This document shows positions 23,464 through 37,139 of a stretch of DNA of 64,000 bases, piece after piece. Under the pieces are notes generated by a model, which worked only from the letters and a program-made list of their open reading frames with translations, had not been told where the DNA came from and did not search any database. Location of the stretch: NCBI RefSeq assembly GCF_041146795.1, contig NC_135177.1, positions 6,502,560 through 6,566,559 of the forward strand, read 5' to 3'. Made by a program: the position numbers and the translations under genes. Position 1 is the first letter of the stretch. The number at the start of each line of letters is the position of its first letter. The DNA is from Maylandia zebra (lineage: Eukaryota; Chordata; Actinopteri; Cichliformes; Cichlidae).

Positions 23464-23698
23464 TAAGTAAATGGACTGATTCTTATATAGCACTTCTCTC
23501 CCAGAGTACTCAAAATGCTTATACATGTCATTTTCACTCTTTTGCATCTATGATTTTAAGTGTTTGCTACCTAAAATTGACACACATTCATATGCCCATG
23601 GATGCATCGGATTCGCAGACTAGAGGGAGCCAGGGATTGAACCACCAACCTTTCAAACAATAGATGACATGCTCTACCTCTGGAGCTACAGTCACGCC
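23464..23698 (-). mobile_element. tRNA-derived SINE with A and B boxes
   Basis: The minus-strand head reads GGCGTGACTGTAGCTCCAGA, then GGTAGAGC, holding an RNA polymerase III A box. A GGTTCAATCCC B box lies ~35 bp downstream. The 3' end is GTGCTATATAAGAATCAGTC. Same family as 20141-20398. Confidence 0.82.
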
Positions 23699-26600
23699 AT
23701 AAGCTGTTCTTGCATTTTAGTGTCATTTCTGCTAAACTATTCTCTTCTTTCATTATTTGATACTGTCCTGTATTGTATCCTGCTCCTTCATAAGTTGTAA
23801 TCATGTGTTGTCTTTTAGATTAACACATTTATTTAACTAGGCCCGTGTGCTCACATGCTTGATTTTTTTTTTTCTGCCTGACCCGTTTGGTTCTTTTGCC
23901 ATCAGAATTATTGTCTAAAGGCGAGGAAAGATGCCCAACGGATTTACTTTACCAAATTGACCATCCCAGCCTTGCCATAATGGTCTATTTGATTCATCTT
24001 TTTTTATTTTTTTATTTAATTTTTACTTGCTAGATACGGGACAGACTTGAATGAGGAAAAGAAAAGGGAGAAAGGAAGAGGGGGGAAAAACAGTGGAGAA
24101 GAGGGACGGGGATAAAGAGCAAAAAAAAAAAAAAAAAACCAACTAAATAAGTACATGCTTGATTTCTGCAGTAGGATGAGTTGCAGCTTTTTGTTCTCTC
24201 TTTAAAACTTATAATAAGAAGTTTTGGAATAGCAAATTTTGCTGGTTCACATTTTCACAGTTCTTTATGGCATGACTAAATCTTGTATTTATGTGTGGCT
24301 AGCAAGGAGCCTAATGCCATAAAACAACAAAATGAAAATGTCAACGTTATTTGGATGCAAACACATTCCCTCTCAAGTAATCTAGTGTTGCAAAATGATT
24401 AAATACTAAAAATATTTGTAGAACTGCTACTTTGGCACCATACCTCATAACATTTTATCATTTGTAAATTGTTTTTATCATTTGGTTGTGGTTGTGGAGT
24501 TGATGGTTAACACCAAGGAGTAATCAGCAATGGTGTGGAAAGAACAAAATAAATGATGACATAAAAGACATAGTTTGTTTAATGTTTTGTGGTCATAAGG
24601 GATTAACTGGAAAACTTGACACTGGAAATACTATAGTGAACTTTATTTTTCCTCTGTATATCTTGGGTAGTTAACTGACAGCGGTACTGTCAGTCAGCTG
24701 TCAGTTGCAAGTGTATCAAGTATATCAGGGTTAGTGTGCCTTCTAATTGGTAATTAGCAGGTCGTTGCTGGCAGAAATATATGCCTAAAGAGCCCAAATC
24801 TAAATCAAAATATTACTGAAGGTGTTTCAGAGGGCTGACTAACAAAACAAAAACATCTCCATTTAGTATTGATTGCTGCAGCATGGCCAGGAATAGCAGA
24901 GGGAACATATTAACATTTACACACTGTTCTATTGCCAAAAGCATTATTCATTGCTCTCTATGACAGCATTCTAGCTGGTATTGTTTACACCTCATGAGTG
25001 TGACTGTCTGTCAGTGCATCATCATGGCTAAATGTTGTTCTGTTGTTCTGACAGTTATATAAAGTGAACAACAGCAAACTGGACAAATGAGTGTGGTTCC
25101 TGGAATGGCTCAGCCAATGAACATGCAGTCTTTGGTAATGTCTTTGATATGCTGTGATGGTAGTGACTCTCAAAGGAGAGCCAATGAGAATCAAAAGGAA
25201 TCAAATCAAATCGATACGTGATATGGATAATGGAATCGGGCTCACTAAATTCTTATCAATTCCTTTATTTCCTTATTCATAATTTGGCCTTATTTTGTAG
25301 CAACATGAAGTGGATACCTTGCTGTCCGACAATCCACCATGAACTCACATGGAAAGCAATCGTCTGCTAACCTGACAACAATGTGACTGAATTTTAGAAA
25401 TAAAAAGGGTCATTCGCAGGGCTGACTGTGTCCAGTAGTCAGACATGTATAGTAGTCAGCTATATAGTCTTGGTGCACTTCTTTTAGCCCTGCAGTGTCC
25501 AGCAGAGGCGGTGTAGCTTTGAAAATAGCGTTTCCCTCCTGCTTCCTCTATCACTCGTATTTTTGCAGACCTGACAAACACCTGCTTGAACCTTAGCTAC
25601 ACTTTCTCAGTATCGCATCCTACGACTTTCACAGCTATCATTTGTGCACACTAGCAGAACAACCGAAAAAACAAAAAATGCAATTATGCAATCCTCCCAA
25701 AAAAATCCAATGTCTTTTGATTAAAACCAAAAATATTAAAAATACTGTGCTGCAAAAGCATACAAAACAAATACATAGATCCAAACAATTCTACTATGTG
25801 ACATCAACGTAATGACAGACCAATGACAGACAGCATCCAAAAGGTTTGGCATGGCAACTGGAAACCAAACCATTTGCTCATAATGATACCAGCAAGACAC
25901 TATGAATGGTAATGATACCAGATAGAGGTCTAAAGAGAGGACACAAAGGGCTAATGGAACAGCTGGGCATTCTGAGTACCCAGTGTCATAGTTTCCCCTC
26001 TCAGGTTAAATACAGGTGCTCTTCAGCACGGTCCCTCTCCTGAGAACTCTGCGTTCACTAGAAGGTAATTGATCTGGCCCAATAAGTGGTGCTTGAAATC
26101 AGGCTTCTGCAGATGATGAATGAACACAGATGTTCTAGATGCTCTATAAAAGCATACTTCACAGGAAGCAGGTCTCTTATATCTCAGGCTGGTGAAATGA
26201 GCCTTATGGAAGCTGAGGGCAAAATCCGTGATAGTAAATCTTGAAGCTAGAAAGACCTGCCTGTAGTCTTGGTATGTATCCTGGAGCTGTTCTGAATGTT
26301 CCTAGACTTAGTTAGTATTCCAGTTGTTACATGACTCACCAGCTCACTTTACCGATCAATCAACATGACTCTTGCTTCACTTACTGCCTCTAGGACAAAA
26401 AGTTAGTGTCTGGACCTTGACAAATTCGTGAGAAGTTTCTTTATACTTATTAACATTCACCGGGTTACGAGGCCAACTACGTTGTTTATGGCTGTAGTTT
26501 AGCAACATGCTGAACAAGTATATGTGTCACACACATCTTTAGGTAACCTGAATTCCTTCTGCTCTTCAGTCTCACCAGTATTGACTTTAAAGGCTCTCTG

Positions 26601-26803
26601 ACACTTCAGATGCTTTGTAGGTATAATCTACTTTGTCATTATCAGAAAAATCAGGAGAAGTGGAGGACTGAGCATAGTTCTCAGAATGCTATACCCAGAG
26701 GACTGCAGCATTGATTAGGAAAAGAAAAGCTCATTTATTTTCAGTGCTTGAATTAAAAGAATACATGTTCCTGGTATATTTCTATGAACTCTTGTAGAAC
26801 ACG
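23699..26803. other. Long non-coding stretch, single-copy-looking
   Basis: About 3.1 kb with no exon or transposon I can support. There is an A19 run at 24120-24138 preceded by a purine-rich patch. Open frames such as 24985-25194 (minus) are not gene-like. Confidence 0.4.
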
Positions 26804-27258
26804 TGTCATGGTCCTGAGTCCGTGACTCAGTGATTTTGTGTTTGGTGTATTTATTGTTGTTATTATTATTATTTTCATTATTATGTGTGGGCTGTTTTGG
26901 GATGGTTTGTGTTTTGGGATTTTGGATGCTGGGTTTCTGGGTTTGTGCTCCCTCTGTTGGTCCCTGGTGTTAGTGTTCCCCTGTCTCATCAGGTTAATCA
27001 GGTCCAGCTGTGTCTCCAACCTGTGTGTGATTTTCCCAGTGTCTCTCTGTGTATCTGCCCACTCCGATTCGTGGTGATTCCAGGTTTGCTCTTTAGTTTT
27101 TCCCAGTTTAGGATTTCTTCAGTAACTGCTCATGCTTCATTGCCCGTTTTTGTCACTCTGCCACTCTGTAAATAAACTCTCACTCGTATCATCTGTCGCT
27201 TGCCTGCATTTTGGGTCCTTTCCTCCAACACCACACGGCTCGCCGCGGCAGCCGTATG
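26804..27258 (+). mobile_element. LTR-like element, probably gypsy solo LTR with decayed 3' end
   Basis: Begins TGTCATGG. It contains a TTATTATT-rich stretch, CCAGCTGTGTCTCC, and an AATAAA at about 27169 in GTAAATAAACTC, as in the 42639-43162 LTR. It closes with a GCTCGCCGCGGCAGCCGT block. I could not place a clean CA end, and a candidate ACACG repeat does not sit at TG/CA tips. Confidence 0.45.
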
Positions 27259-28139
27259 TGAATGAGACAAGCATATTGTTGCTCAAACATTCTCTTCAGC
27301 CTGTAAAAGTAGGCCAAGCTGTAAAGTCTTTGTTTAATATTGTCTGCAACCTCCAAGTCTCCTCAGCTGCCATGTGGGAGCAGACTGACTAGTAAAACAA
27401 TAAATATAACCTCAGGACTTTTAGCTCGGATCAGTCACTCAGAACCCTGCTGGAGATACAAAGTCACCCATACAGTTCATGCCGTGTGATGATGTTAGAT
27501 GTGATTAGAATGAAGTAAAACTCATTAAACGTTACATAATTTCATAAATCAGTTAACTGTACTTTTGATAATCTGGCTGTGTTACTACTGTTGTTTTATC
27601 AGCTTGAAACTCTCCAGCCATTCTGACATCAGCGAGGGATTTTCACCCTAGAGAACTGATGCTTTTTTTTGGACCACGGAAGAGTTTCTAAATTATCTGC
27701 TTGTCAGGCACCAACACCCATATGGCAGGCAGAAATGAATGTTTTAGTTTGGCTTTCTACTCTTTACATAAGAGTTGGTTGTAAGTATGACTTACAATAA
27801 CACAAAACATTACCCCATGTGTTGTTTGTTGTATCTTGGATTTTGCTCCAAAAACATGTAGAGGAGCCAAGCATTCATCTGGGTTATGTTGTTTATTGTT
27901 ATTGTTTAATGAGTTCATCTAATTTAAAAAGTAGTTCTGCCAATTAATTTTTCAAACGCCCAAATTGTGTAACAGGTCCAGGAGGCCTGTCCGCAGCAGT
28001 GCTTTAAGACAGAGTTGAGCGAGTGGATGCTCCATCAAGTTCGTGTGATTAATGCTCCCTTGTTTGAGTTTGCCTCAGGTTAAGTTTACACATTTTAAGA
28101 CCAAGGAAAGCAGGGAGATGTCCTCAACTTCAAAGCACC
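27259..28139. other. Non-coding DNA
   Basis: No exon or transposon recognised. Confidence 0.35.
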
Positions 28140-28212
28140 AGCTGCACTCCTTGCCAATTTCCTTCGGGGTCAACCTTCAGGATCAATAAAGTTTTATTGA
28201 ATTGAATTGAAG
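28140..28212 (+). mobile_element. LINE 3' tail scrap
   Basis: AATTTCCTTCGGGGTCAACC, then GATCAATAAAGTTTTATTGA and GAATTGAATTG, resembles the extreme 3' end of fish LINEs ending in CCTTCGGGATCAATAAAGT. Only the tail is present. Confidence 0.5.
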
Positions 28213-29299
28213 TTTGCAAATGAAAAACATCATGTGATACGTACTTGAGATGGTCACAAGCTAAAAGTAGGTACAACACATGAACTGAATCAGTGAGGAC
28301 ATCAGCAGATGATGATGGTCTTTAATCTGGATATCTGGATTTTATGAGCTTAAGAGAATTTATATCAATCACTTTGTTTCAACGTGAAACCTACCCAGAC
28401 AGCAATCACCCAAATTCATCATTGGGTTTGTTGTCTGCAAGTAAAGCAAAGACGACGGACAAAGAAGCAGCACTGTAGAAATTTGATGGTTACCTATCAT
28501 ATCCAAGAGGATTGCCAAGGGAACAGTACTTTTATATTTCAAGAAAGAATCCCTCTCACTGTGTTGAAGTAATTGGTAATAAATCCTTTCACTTTCACTC
28601 TGTTCAGACTGGATCTCACTGGATATATGAAACAGTGTCCATGTCTTTCCAGTTAAAAATTCAACATAATATGAAAGGCTTCAAGCTGCAGTCTCAAGTT
28701 TGGGTGAAAGTGAGATCAGCGAGGCCAGACTAAGAGAAATGGAAAACTAATTAGGTGTGACGACACACCACAGCACTCTTTGCACTCATTAAAGCAATGT
28801 TTTCCTCTACAGGCCTGGCTGCTTGGTCACTTTAATGGTGTGAACAGATAAATCAGAGATATTCTGTCACTGAAGATCCCAGCCCAGCTTGATCCTAATT
28901 AATATTAGTTCGGATTTACGAGGGACTTTTTGTTGTTTGTTATGTTTTTGAAATAGTCCAACAGTTGAGTAAAAAAGAAAACAATCTCCCACCGTGCAGC
29001 TATGTTGAAGGGAGGAACCGTCCACACTGACCAAACAACTTTTGGACCCGACAGTAAACTTGCTTTTTTGCAATTCACAAGAATCAGGGGTTTTTTTTGT
29101 TCATGTGCACAAATGACTGTGTTTATTTCATGTTAGTGAGCACAAATGTGTAAGTAATACATTACGATGGGAAATATGTTTTGTGTCATCATTGCCAAAC
29201 AGGTTTTTTTTTTAAGATATGACAATCATTACATTTTAACCTAAACCACAGAAGATGTTAATGGCTAAATGTTACAAGGTGACGCCTTCCAGAGCTTTC
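28213..29299. other. Non-coding DNA
   Basis: No exon or transposon recognised. Small open frames at 28384-28572 and 28512-28733 overlap each other in different frames and are unsupported. Confidence 0.35.
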
Positions 29300-29476
29300 T
29301 TCTATTAAAAGGGAGTTTTTTCTTCCTGTTGTTGCCAAAGTGCTTCCTCGTAGGGGGTCATCTGATTGTTGGGGTGTTCTCTGTATTATTGTAGGGTCTT
29401 TACATTACTATATAAAGCAATGGGATGCAAATGCTGTTGTCATTTGGCGCTATATAAATGCAATTGAATTGAATGT
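29300..29476 (+). mobile_element. L2-type LINE 3' UTR tail
   Basis: Carries TTAAAAGGGAGTTTTTTCTT, GATTGTTGGGGTG and TTTGGCGCTATATAAATGCA followed by GAATT units. It matches the 3' end of copies A and B. Confidence 0.88.
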
Positions 29477-30165
29477 GTATAACTGAAACTCTAGCATCTT
29501 CAGCATTAAGGGCAAGAGAACTTACTCATTCACCAACCCTCAAACCTTAAATCTGGACTTCTTCTTGCCTTTTAATCAATACACACAAGAGTGGACTGAT
29601 GGAAAATCATGTCCACGGACACAATATATTGCAATTTATGTGTCATATTGCAATTTGCTAACCCCTTTCCAATGTGAACATCAGTTAAAGGTCTGAATAT
29701 ATATTTGCAAGAAGTAGGAAGTTAAAATAGATACTTGCTCAATTCAAAGTGTTTAGCTTTAGTTTACTCTGGCATGCCCATCTATTCCAGAATGTACTAC
29801 AGAAAGCAGGTTTAGCAAGCGTATCCTGAGCTCTAACTTGACAAACCTTGAGAAAAGAAACTTCAGGTTTTAGATTCCAGCACGGCTGGCCTGATTTAGT
29901 TCAATCAACTCTGAGATAGGTGTGTGGGTGATGGCTATAAAAAGCTGTCATCAATAGAGCTCCTATGGCAACAGGCAAGGGAAAAAGTCCTCCTGTTTCA
30001 ATCCACTGGAGGTAGAAGTTATCATATGAGCACATTTTCAGTAGAAGAGGAGGAAAGGTAACAAGACCTCAGTAATCTCTATAAAAGGACTTCTGCAGAT
30101 TTTGTAGGCCAAGGACAAAATTTTTGGTCATGGACGCTTTACGGATTCTGTTTCTAGTCTGTGTA
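29477..30165. other. Non-coding DNA
   Basis: No feature recognised. Confidence 0.35.
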
Positions 30166-30370
30166 CACAGCAAAATCTCCAGTGTTAAATTAACACTAGA
30201 GAGTGTCTATATGGGTCCACACCTCTGAGTGTTAAATACAACACTGTTGAGTGTTAAATTAACACTTTTGACAGTGTTATATGTTTAAAAGTAACCTAGT
30301 CAGTTTTGAAGATTAACAATGGCTAACACTGAGCAGTGCTGATTTTCTAACACTGGAATATTTCTAACAT
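30166..30370. repeat. GTGTTAAATTAACAC palindrome-bearing repeat
   Basis: AGTGTTAAATTAACACT occurs twice (about 30181 and 30251), with further GAGTGTTAAAT and ACACTGTTGAG copies between. CAAAATCTCC stands at the left border. This has the look of a MITE end or an expanded palindrome. No matching right end is seen. Confidence 0.5.
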
Positions 30371-32644
30371 TTTGAGTTGATTTTTGCAACCATTTTTAAT
30401 CTCAAGGCAGTTACACTGGTTGCCTAGTGGTAGGCAACCTGTCTCCAAACAATCATGGTGTGACTAGGACTGACTTCAATCACGCTCAGACAAGCCATTG
30501 AAAGTTTGCAACTGAATGCCATCAAATGTATAAATGCAGACAGATTGTCAACAGGTTGAAATCGAGCAGTGTCAGCACCACTGAACGCAACTGGTCTGTG
30601 ACGCATCTCTTTACAGTAGGTGATTTGACTGCTTACTAACTAATTATGTTCTGGTTATATTCTAATATGAAACCAAGGTTGCTGAATGTTTATGTCACTT
30701 TGCAGTCAATCACTGCAGCAAATACATCAGTTATGTGTGGAACGATTTCCCAAACTTACTACAGTTAATGGCTGTATTATGGCTCTAGAGGTTTACACCT
30801 CTAACTACTTAGCAAAGCATACCCAGTTTGATCCCAGGAGTAGCCACAAATCTCTTGGGGGTAAATCAGGAAGGGTATTTGGTGTGAAAATCTACTAAAC
30901 TCAAAATATACAGAGCGATGGTGACACCTTGTGGAAAAGGGAGCAGCTTACTGTAGCTTTTAATTGTTGTATTATCCCAAACAGATTGAATGTAATTGTC
31001 AACATGACCCCACAAAACCACAGACTGATAACAGATTGAGTCCAGTATTGCCAATTTACTGGTTCCTATATGCGCTAAAGTTGCTTTGAAGATAGCAACT
31101 AATTGCAAGTAGTTGCAGACCTAGTCCCCATCTTTGAAGCAACCATTTTAGTCCTTTGCACATAGCCACAATACTTTTGGTGATGATGCCGTCTCCAGCC
31201 ACTGCTCTGTGTGATTGTGGCAAAATAGATGCATCTTGTTAACCAAGCTATTAGCTAGCTAGCTTTAGCATTAGCTAGCTTTCACGATTTTTTGAAATAT
31301 TTTTACAGCAAAGAGCTTTTCAGTGGATTTGAATTGTTCCAGAGAAGAAGTGCAGCTAAGGTAATAATAGATGAAGAGCCTGTCACTCTCCTATGGTCAA
31401 CCACAGCACACCTTGGACCTTTCTTTTGATCCTTTTGTGATTGACAGGTGCAAGAACAAACTCTCAGCAGTGTGAGGTGGCTGCTGTGGAAAGAAAAGGT
31501 CTGCAATTAACAAAATAAGCGCTTGATGTAAAGAAATGATTGCAGGTGCTGGTATTTTAAAATCCACTGATGCATCTTAGAAGCAGCTAGGTGCCAATTT
31601 AACACATATGGCAGGAAGCTCAAAATTACCGTGCAGGCTACTGTGATTGAAGAGTTGGCATAAGTCACTCAAGGCAAAGGCAGACAACAAGAACGACAGC
31701 AAAGGCAAAGTAAATGATAACATCTTAAAATTACAACATAAAAGAGGAGTGAGCTCATTTTGTAACTTGCAGCAGAAGCAGATAAATGCTTGTTTGTTCA
31801 CTAAATAACTAACATCTGTTGTGAGACTTAATAGATTTACTGAGCCATCTTAGTTCAGTTTAGCATACTGAAATGTCTTATCTGTCTTGAGGTAACGTTA
31901 AAAACAAACCAAAAAGTGAAGCATCCCCATGATGCCCATTTAATTTTCAAGCATGATCACCCTGACATCACGCGGGTTTGACCCTGCGGGCGCTTTCTTT
32001 AAGCTGGAACATTCGAGCTAGAGCCGTTTTCATAGACCCACAGCATGCAGGGTACTCAGGGGAACTCCTGCTAGTGAGATTCTGGCCAGCTCAGGCCAGC
32101 TCACCACTCATCTATTATGTCACACGGCCCTGGAAACACTGAAAAATGAAATGGCAACAGACTGCAACGACTGACATACCATAAAAGTCCTCTACTTATG
32201 TGAAAAAATAAGTGCAGATCACAGACGTGACATCTGTGATCTGGTCCATTCAATACTGGCTTTTGTCCTTGCGCGTGTGTTCAGAATCTTTTAACAACAT
32301 TATGTTCTGTAAATGATAATTGAGTTCTTAAAATGTTGAACTATTTGCCCACGCAGTCTTTCACAGAGTGGTGAGCTACTCCTCGTCTTTACTCTTGAAT
32401 GACTCAGCCTCTTTGGTCTTTTTTTAACAGCACGAGCACTTTGACCGCAGACCTGTCAAGTTTAACACTGATGGTTGACCTACAGCAAAGAACCCTTCCA
32501 GCCTTAAGTGGGAGACAAATAGCACCTATGGTGAACACAGTGGGTCATGTTCCTAAAGACCAGCAGTTGGTGATGACTGATGAAGAGTTAAAGTAAAAGT
32601 GCATGTGAGGCTAATTTACTAGGAGAAAAATATCAGACTAAAAG
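30371..32644. other. Non-coding DNA
   Basis: No exon or transposon seen. A TAGCTAGC-rich patch lies at 31250-31282. A second perfect PBX/PREP decamer TGATTGACAG lies at 31438-31447. Confidence 0.35.
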
Positions 32645-32858
32645 TTACGGGTGGTACGGCTGTGCAGTGATGAGCACTGTCATCCCACAGGAAGAACATT
32701 TCTGAAGGTTCCTCCTGTTAGCCGGGGCTTTTCCCTGTGGAGTTAGCCTGTTCTCCCCGTGGCTGTGTGGTTTTCGTTCAGGTACCCTGGCTTCCTCCCA
32801 CAGTCCAAAGACTGTTAGCTTAATTGGTGATTCTAACTGTGAATGTGAGGGAGATACA
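32645..32858 (+). mobile_element. Degenerate tRNA-derived SINE
   Basis: A decayed head (GTGCAGTGATGAGCACTG) is followed by GTGGAGTTAGCCTGTTCTCC, CTTCCTCCCACAGTCCAAAG and TTAATTGGTGATTCTAACTG. The order is the same as in the 55762-56157 SINE. The 3' part is cut by the Tc1 remnant. Confidence 0.75.
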
Positions 32859-33690
32859 GTTGTGGGAAAAAGGAGTTTTCACAGGACTCTGTTGTCCTAT
32901 GAAAAACATAAATCCAATAATTCAGTAGCTTGTAGAACCCCCTTTTTGCAGCAATAACTTGAAGTAGTTGCTTTTGGTATGACTTCATGAGTCTGTCACA
33001 TCAATGTGGAGGAATTTTAGCTCACCCTTCTGTATAATATTGCTTTAGTTCATTGAGTTTTATTTGTCCACAGCTCTCTTAACATCCCACCAGAGCATTT
33101 CAACTGTTTTGAGGTTTGGATTTTGACTGAGTGATTGCAACACTTTGATTCTATTCTATTCTTTTTTTAGCCATTTTGCTGTAGATGTGCAGTGTGATAC
33201 TGTATGACCATTTTTGGCCAAGCTTTACCCATCAGATAGATGACTCTAGAATACTTTGGTATACAGAGGAGTTCATTGTGCCCAGATCCTATGGCTGCAA
33301 AGCAAGTTCAAATCATTAGGTGTTTGTGCTGATAGGCTGTTTTCACTTAATGTGCTATGCATTACGGTCAGACGTTTCCACTCTAGACTCATCTGTGCAA
33401 AGGACATTGTTTTTGAATGCTTGTAAGAGTCCTTCTCCTGGCAACCCTTCCAAACCAGCCATACTTGTTCTCTCTATTTCTAATTACACTGTCATGAACT
33501 TAAACATTTCACATGCTAAGTGAGGCCTGTAGAGATGCACCTCTTTGGTTTTTTGCAGTATCTTTAAGCCTTGCACAGTATGACATTGGGGGTCAAAACT
33601 CATACTCATTGATTATCAGCACCTGGCTGCTACTCGCCCTCTTAATTCTTATAAAAGTAGTGAGGGTGGACAAACATAGATTCTCACATG
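32859..33690 (-). mobile_element. Tc1-like transposon remnant, minus strand, decayed
   Basis: Minus-strand transposase order is retained only as DNA words. These include GCAGCAATAACTTGAAGTAG, CACAGCTCTCTTAACATCCC, CTCTAGAATACTTTGGTATA and CTGGCAACCCTTCCAAACCA. The right end has AGCACCTGGCTGCTACTCGC, then CTCTTAATTCTTATAAAAG. I recognise these as parts of a very common fish/frog Tc1 family. Many indels remove any reading frame. An internal region is deleted: the element is ~830 bp instead of ~1.3-1.6 kb. Confidence 0.7.
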
Positions 33691-36600
33691 ACTGTGACGT
33701 GCTTAAAGTGCATAGAATAAAGTGCAGCATGAGTATATGGTTAAAAATGTGACTTCCAGTCTGAAGCGTTTTGACTGCCCTACAATTTACAAAAATAAAG
33801 TTCACACTGTTCAACTAAGAAACTAAGAAGAAAGTTTGCAATTGAGAACATAAATTTATTTGTACTGAGGTTTTAAATCAAATGAAAAGCACAATTTGTT
33901 GTTATGTTATTTCCAATCTACAGAAGTCCCATTTCCAAGTAAGTAAATGTGACTAGTCTGTTTTAAAGTATAAAAATTATTACTCAAACAGAAAATTAGA
34001 CTGCTTTTCATACATTAAAATGAGCAGCACTACGTCCGTGTTACATCACGTAACACAGCTTTGAATGCATGAGTTATATTAAAAACTGCATTAATGGATC
34101 CATCAGCAATCAGAAAAATCTGAAAATTAGTATGAGTCAGCTACTTAAAGTGTTTTTCATTTCCACAGGAGCAGCTTGTGTTTCAGTGCACCGCAGAAAA
34201 CCTTGCAGCTGCAGTGGTGACTTCTTAGGTTTATCAGCCTGCAGACGGAGATAACGCTAGCACAACAAAACAGAAAGCTTAACATTTTATGCCATAAACA
34301 CACTTGAATTATAAACGGTCATATCTCCAAACAATCTCCCTCGACTGCTCAAGAGAGCACAGTTTCTGAGCAGGTGTGAAGATGCCTCAAAGACTCAATT
34401 TTAATCTATTGTGCATCACTGTCTGGGTACTGCAGACTGAAGAACCTTGGCAACAAAAAACACATCCACACACACAAAAAGCAGATTCCCACAGTGTGAA
34501 TTGCTCTGAGATTGCTCGGGTTCACTTTTTAGATTTTATATCGCTCTATACTTTCCTTCAGCCATCATCTGTGCCACTGGTGGCTCAGCAAATACTCCCT
34601 TGATACACAGGCTTCCATTTAACCAGTGCTTGTTAGAAACAGTTGCTGCAAATTTGTTAGAAGAAAAAAAAAGTAGAAAAGGATCAAAAGAGCAAAGTAG
34701 AACAGAATAAATGTGATGACATAAAGCATTTTCTCCCTTTCTTTTAAATCCAAGAAACCTGACCAAGACAGCCCAAACATGGCTCTACCTTTATTTTCCA
34801 GATGTGCAGTAACTCCCTCTTGCTCGGTGCATGCGCTTGATCTCCTGCTATCCTGATTTCAGCTACATTCAACCAGATTTTAAAGTTACAGTGTGTAAAA
34901 TTTCACCAGTATATAAATATAACTAAATAAGCATGTTTATGCAAGTTTTCATGTGTTAGAGCCCTGGCATTAGTTCAGGAGATGAGATTGAGGTGAGGAG
35001 GACGAGGATGACATTTTATCCAGATGCTGGTTGCATCATCTTCTTTACATTTTTTTGTTCTTTTTTCTTCTTTTGCTTGGTGGTATAATTACACACTAAT
35101 CAGTGTATATTCATGAGCACAATAGTCTTTTTTTCTAATAAGTATACTGAAAAAGCAACTCACTGTGCATTTATGGTTCCACTAACTGCTACATGTGACT
35201 GTTCTTGGTACAAAACAAGGTCTGACATTTGTCTTTCGGTGCTTTTTTGCCTGCAGGTCTAAATGAACCTTCAAGCTTGACATTAAAACTTCGCAAAGCA
35301 ATACTTTAATATGAACTTTCGATTGAATGATTGTGTGAAACATGACAAGACTTGAACATAGTGACAAATGGATATAAAGTTACTGCTGTATTTTTGCAGA
35401 ATCCTTCCAGTGTATTGGTTTGAAGCCAGTTTATTCTGGTTTATTCTTATCTTGGTCATCACTGTGTGTGTTTCCAACCACAGCCAGCCAAAAAGCTCCC
35501 ATAATCCTCCCTCTTTAACACCAGAATACATCACCAAAGCAGACCAACACAGTTAGCCGTGGCCAAAAACACCACTTTGAAACAAATTCTGATGCTTGCT
35601 TTATATCTGTAAATGTGCTGCAGTAGGTACCAGTATGCTAATAAATATGATTATGAGTTTACATCTTGGTATACTGAAATGTTTCTACTATGAGACATTA
35701 CAGGCATTTTCTGAACAGTGCACTGTAGTTACCTGACCTCTGTAGCTCTAAGGGAGAGATAAATCCCATTCCTCTAATGTATTTCCTGCTTCAGTGACAG
35801 TGGACACTATCTTCCAGGTATTCATTGGGTTGATGTGAGAGCACTGAGGGTCACATCAATTTCAGACTATTTACAGCAGATGAGGAGCATTGTCTGTTTT
35901 GTTGAGGAATGAAAAATGTTTTCTCCAGCAGAACAAATCTTTGTGTACCAAGGTCTTATCAGACTTTTCAAATGTACACTTCAGTACAACGACTAAAGCA
36001 AAAATGAATGTGTGTTACATGTACATTTTCTTTGGAAATACATTTCTCTTCACTGGGGTTACTTTTTCAAAACTGTTGAGTTTTCTTTGCTGGCATCCAG
36101 AAAACAATCATATTTCAAAGAGTGATAAATATCTGTATTTAGAGTAAGGCTCGAGTTTGTCAGGCAGGACACTTCAGTTCATGTCACGTTCTGAAATTTG
36201 AGTTTTACACATTGGTTTGCTCTATTTTTAGTAACTGATCAGTTTCTTTGGGTCTCACTTTTACCAAGAATACTTTTTAGGTTTACGAAAAAGATGATAG
36301 TTTAAGATATACAGTACATTGAATGGGTTCTCCATTCATCTTCCACTTATTCAATTCAGGGTCTTGGTGGCCAAGTGGAGGCGTCACGTAGCGCTCATTC
36401 ACCCACTCACCGAACATCCTTGTGTTGGCAAACATGTCGCTGTGGGTCTGAACACTGAAGGCTGAAGGTTCCAGTAGAGACCATGTTGCGTGGGGGAGTT
36501 GCTTGGTTTTTTTTAGGGCTTTGGAGGGATTTGTATGGTTAAATGGTTTTAATGCAAATATAGGCTTTATGGATGCGTATGGTGATAATTTTAATTATAA

Positions 36601-37139
36601 ATGGTTGCATAAATGGTTAGACAGCTTAATTACCTCTTTGGAAAGTTTGGAAACACCCCTGATGGGTGCAAAGTGTGGCTTATCAGCTGCAGAGTATACA
36701 GAGCTGCCAATTACCCAAATACTGCTGTTTGTTTTTGCTGCTGGTATAAGTCACTGGAGCTGCCATGTTAAGCTTCGCAAATTAATTTGATGAATAAATT
36801 AAGAAAACTAAACTTGTATTAAATCCCGTCTCTGCTTGCAGTAAGTGTCCCCTGGCAGTGGTCATTTGTCACATCCATGAAGAATCTGCTGACAATAAAT
36901 TTGGTATATTTAATGAAACCGTACAAAATTTGGTTCTCATATTATGACTTCCTAGTTATAGGTTCTCCAAGTAGACATTTTTTACATTTTTTCCAGCATT
37001 TTTGAGCTGTCATAACTTTTAAGTTTAGGAACAAACTACGGGAAATTTTTCAGAACAAAAGATTTAAAAATTATTTTGTTCAGCACAGCTTTAGGATTAT
37101 GATAGAACATATCATAGCTCACGCTGGGTTAAAAGCTGA
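33691..37139. other. Long non-coding stretch
   Basis: About 3.4 kb with no supported exon, RNA gene or transposon. Open frames such as 35368-35556, 35890-36147 and 36503-36790 are AT-rich with no domain signature and no convincing splice context. Confidence 0.4.

Noticed and set aside
36360..36490. tRNA-like GGTGGCCAAGTGGAGGCG
   Set aside because: It resembles the start of a Ser/Leu tRNA, but no anticodon arm or B box follows at the right spacing. No true tRNA gene was found in the window.
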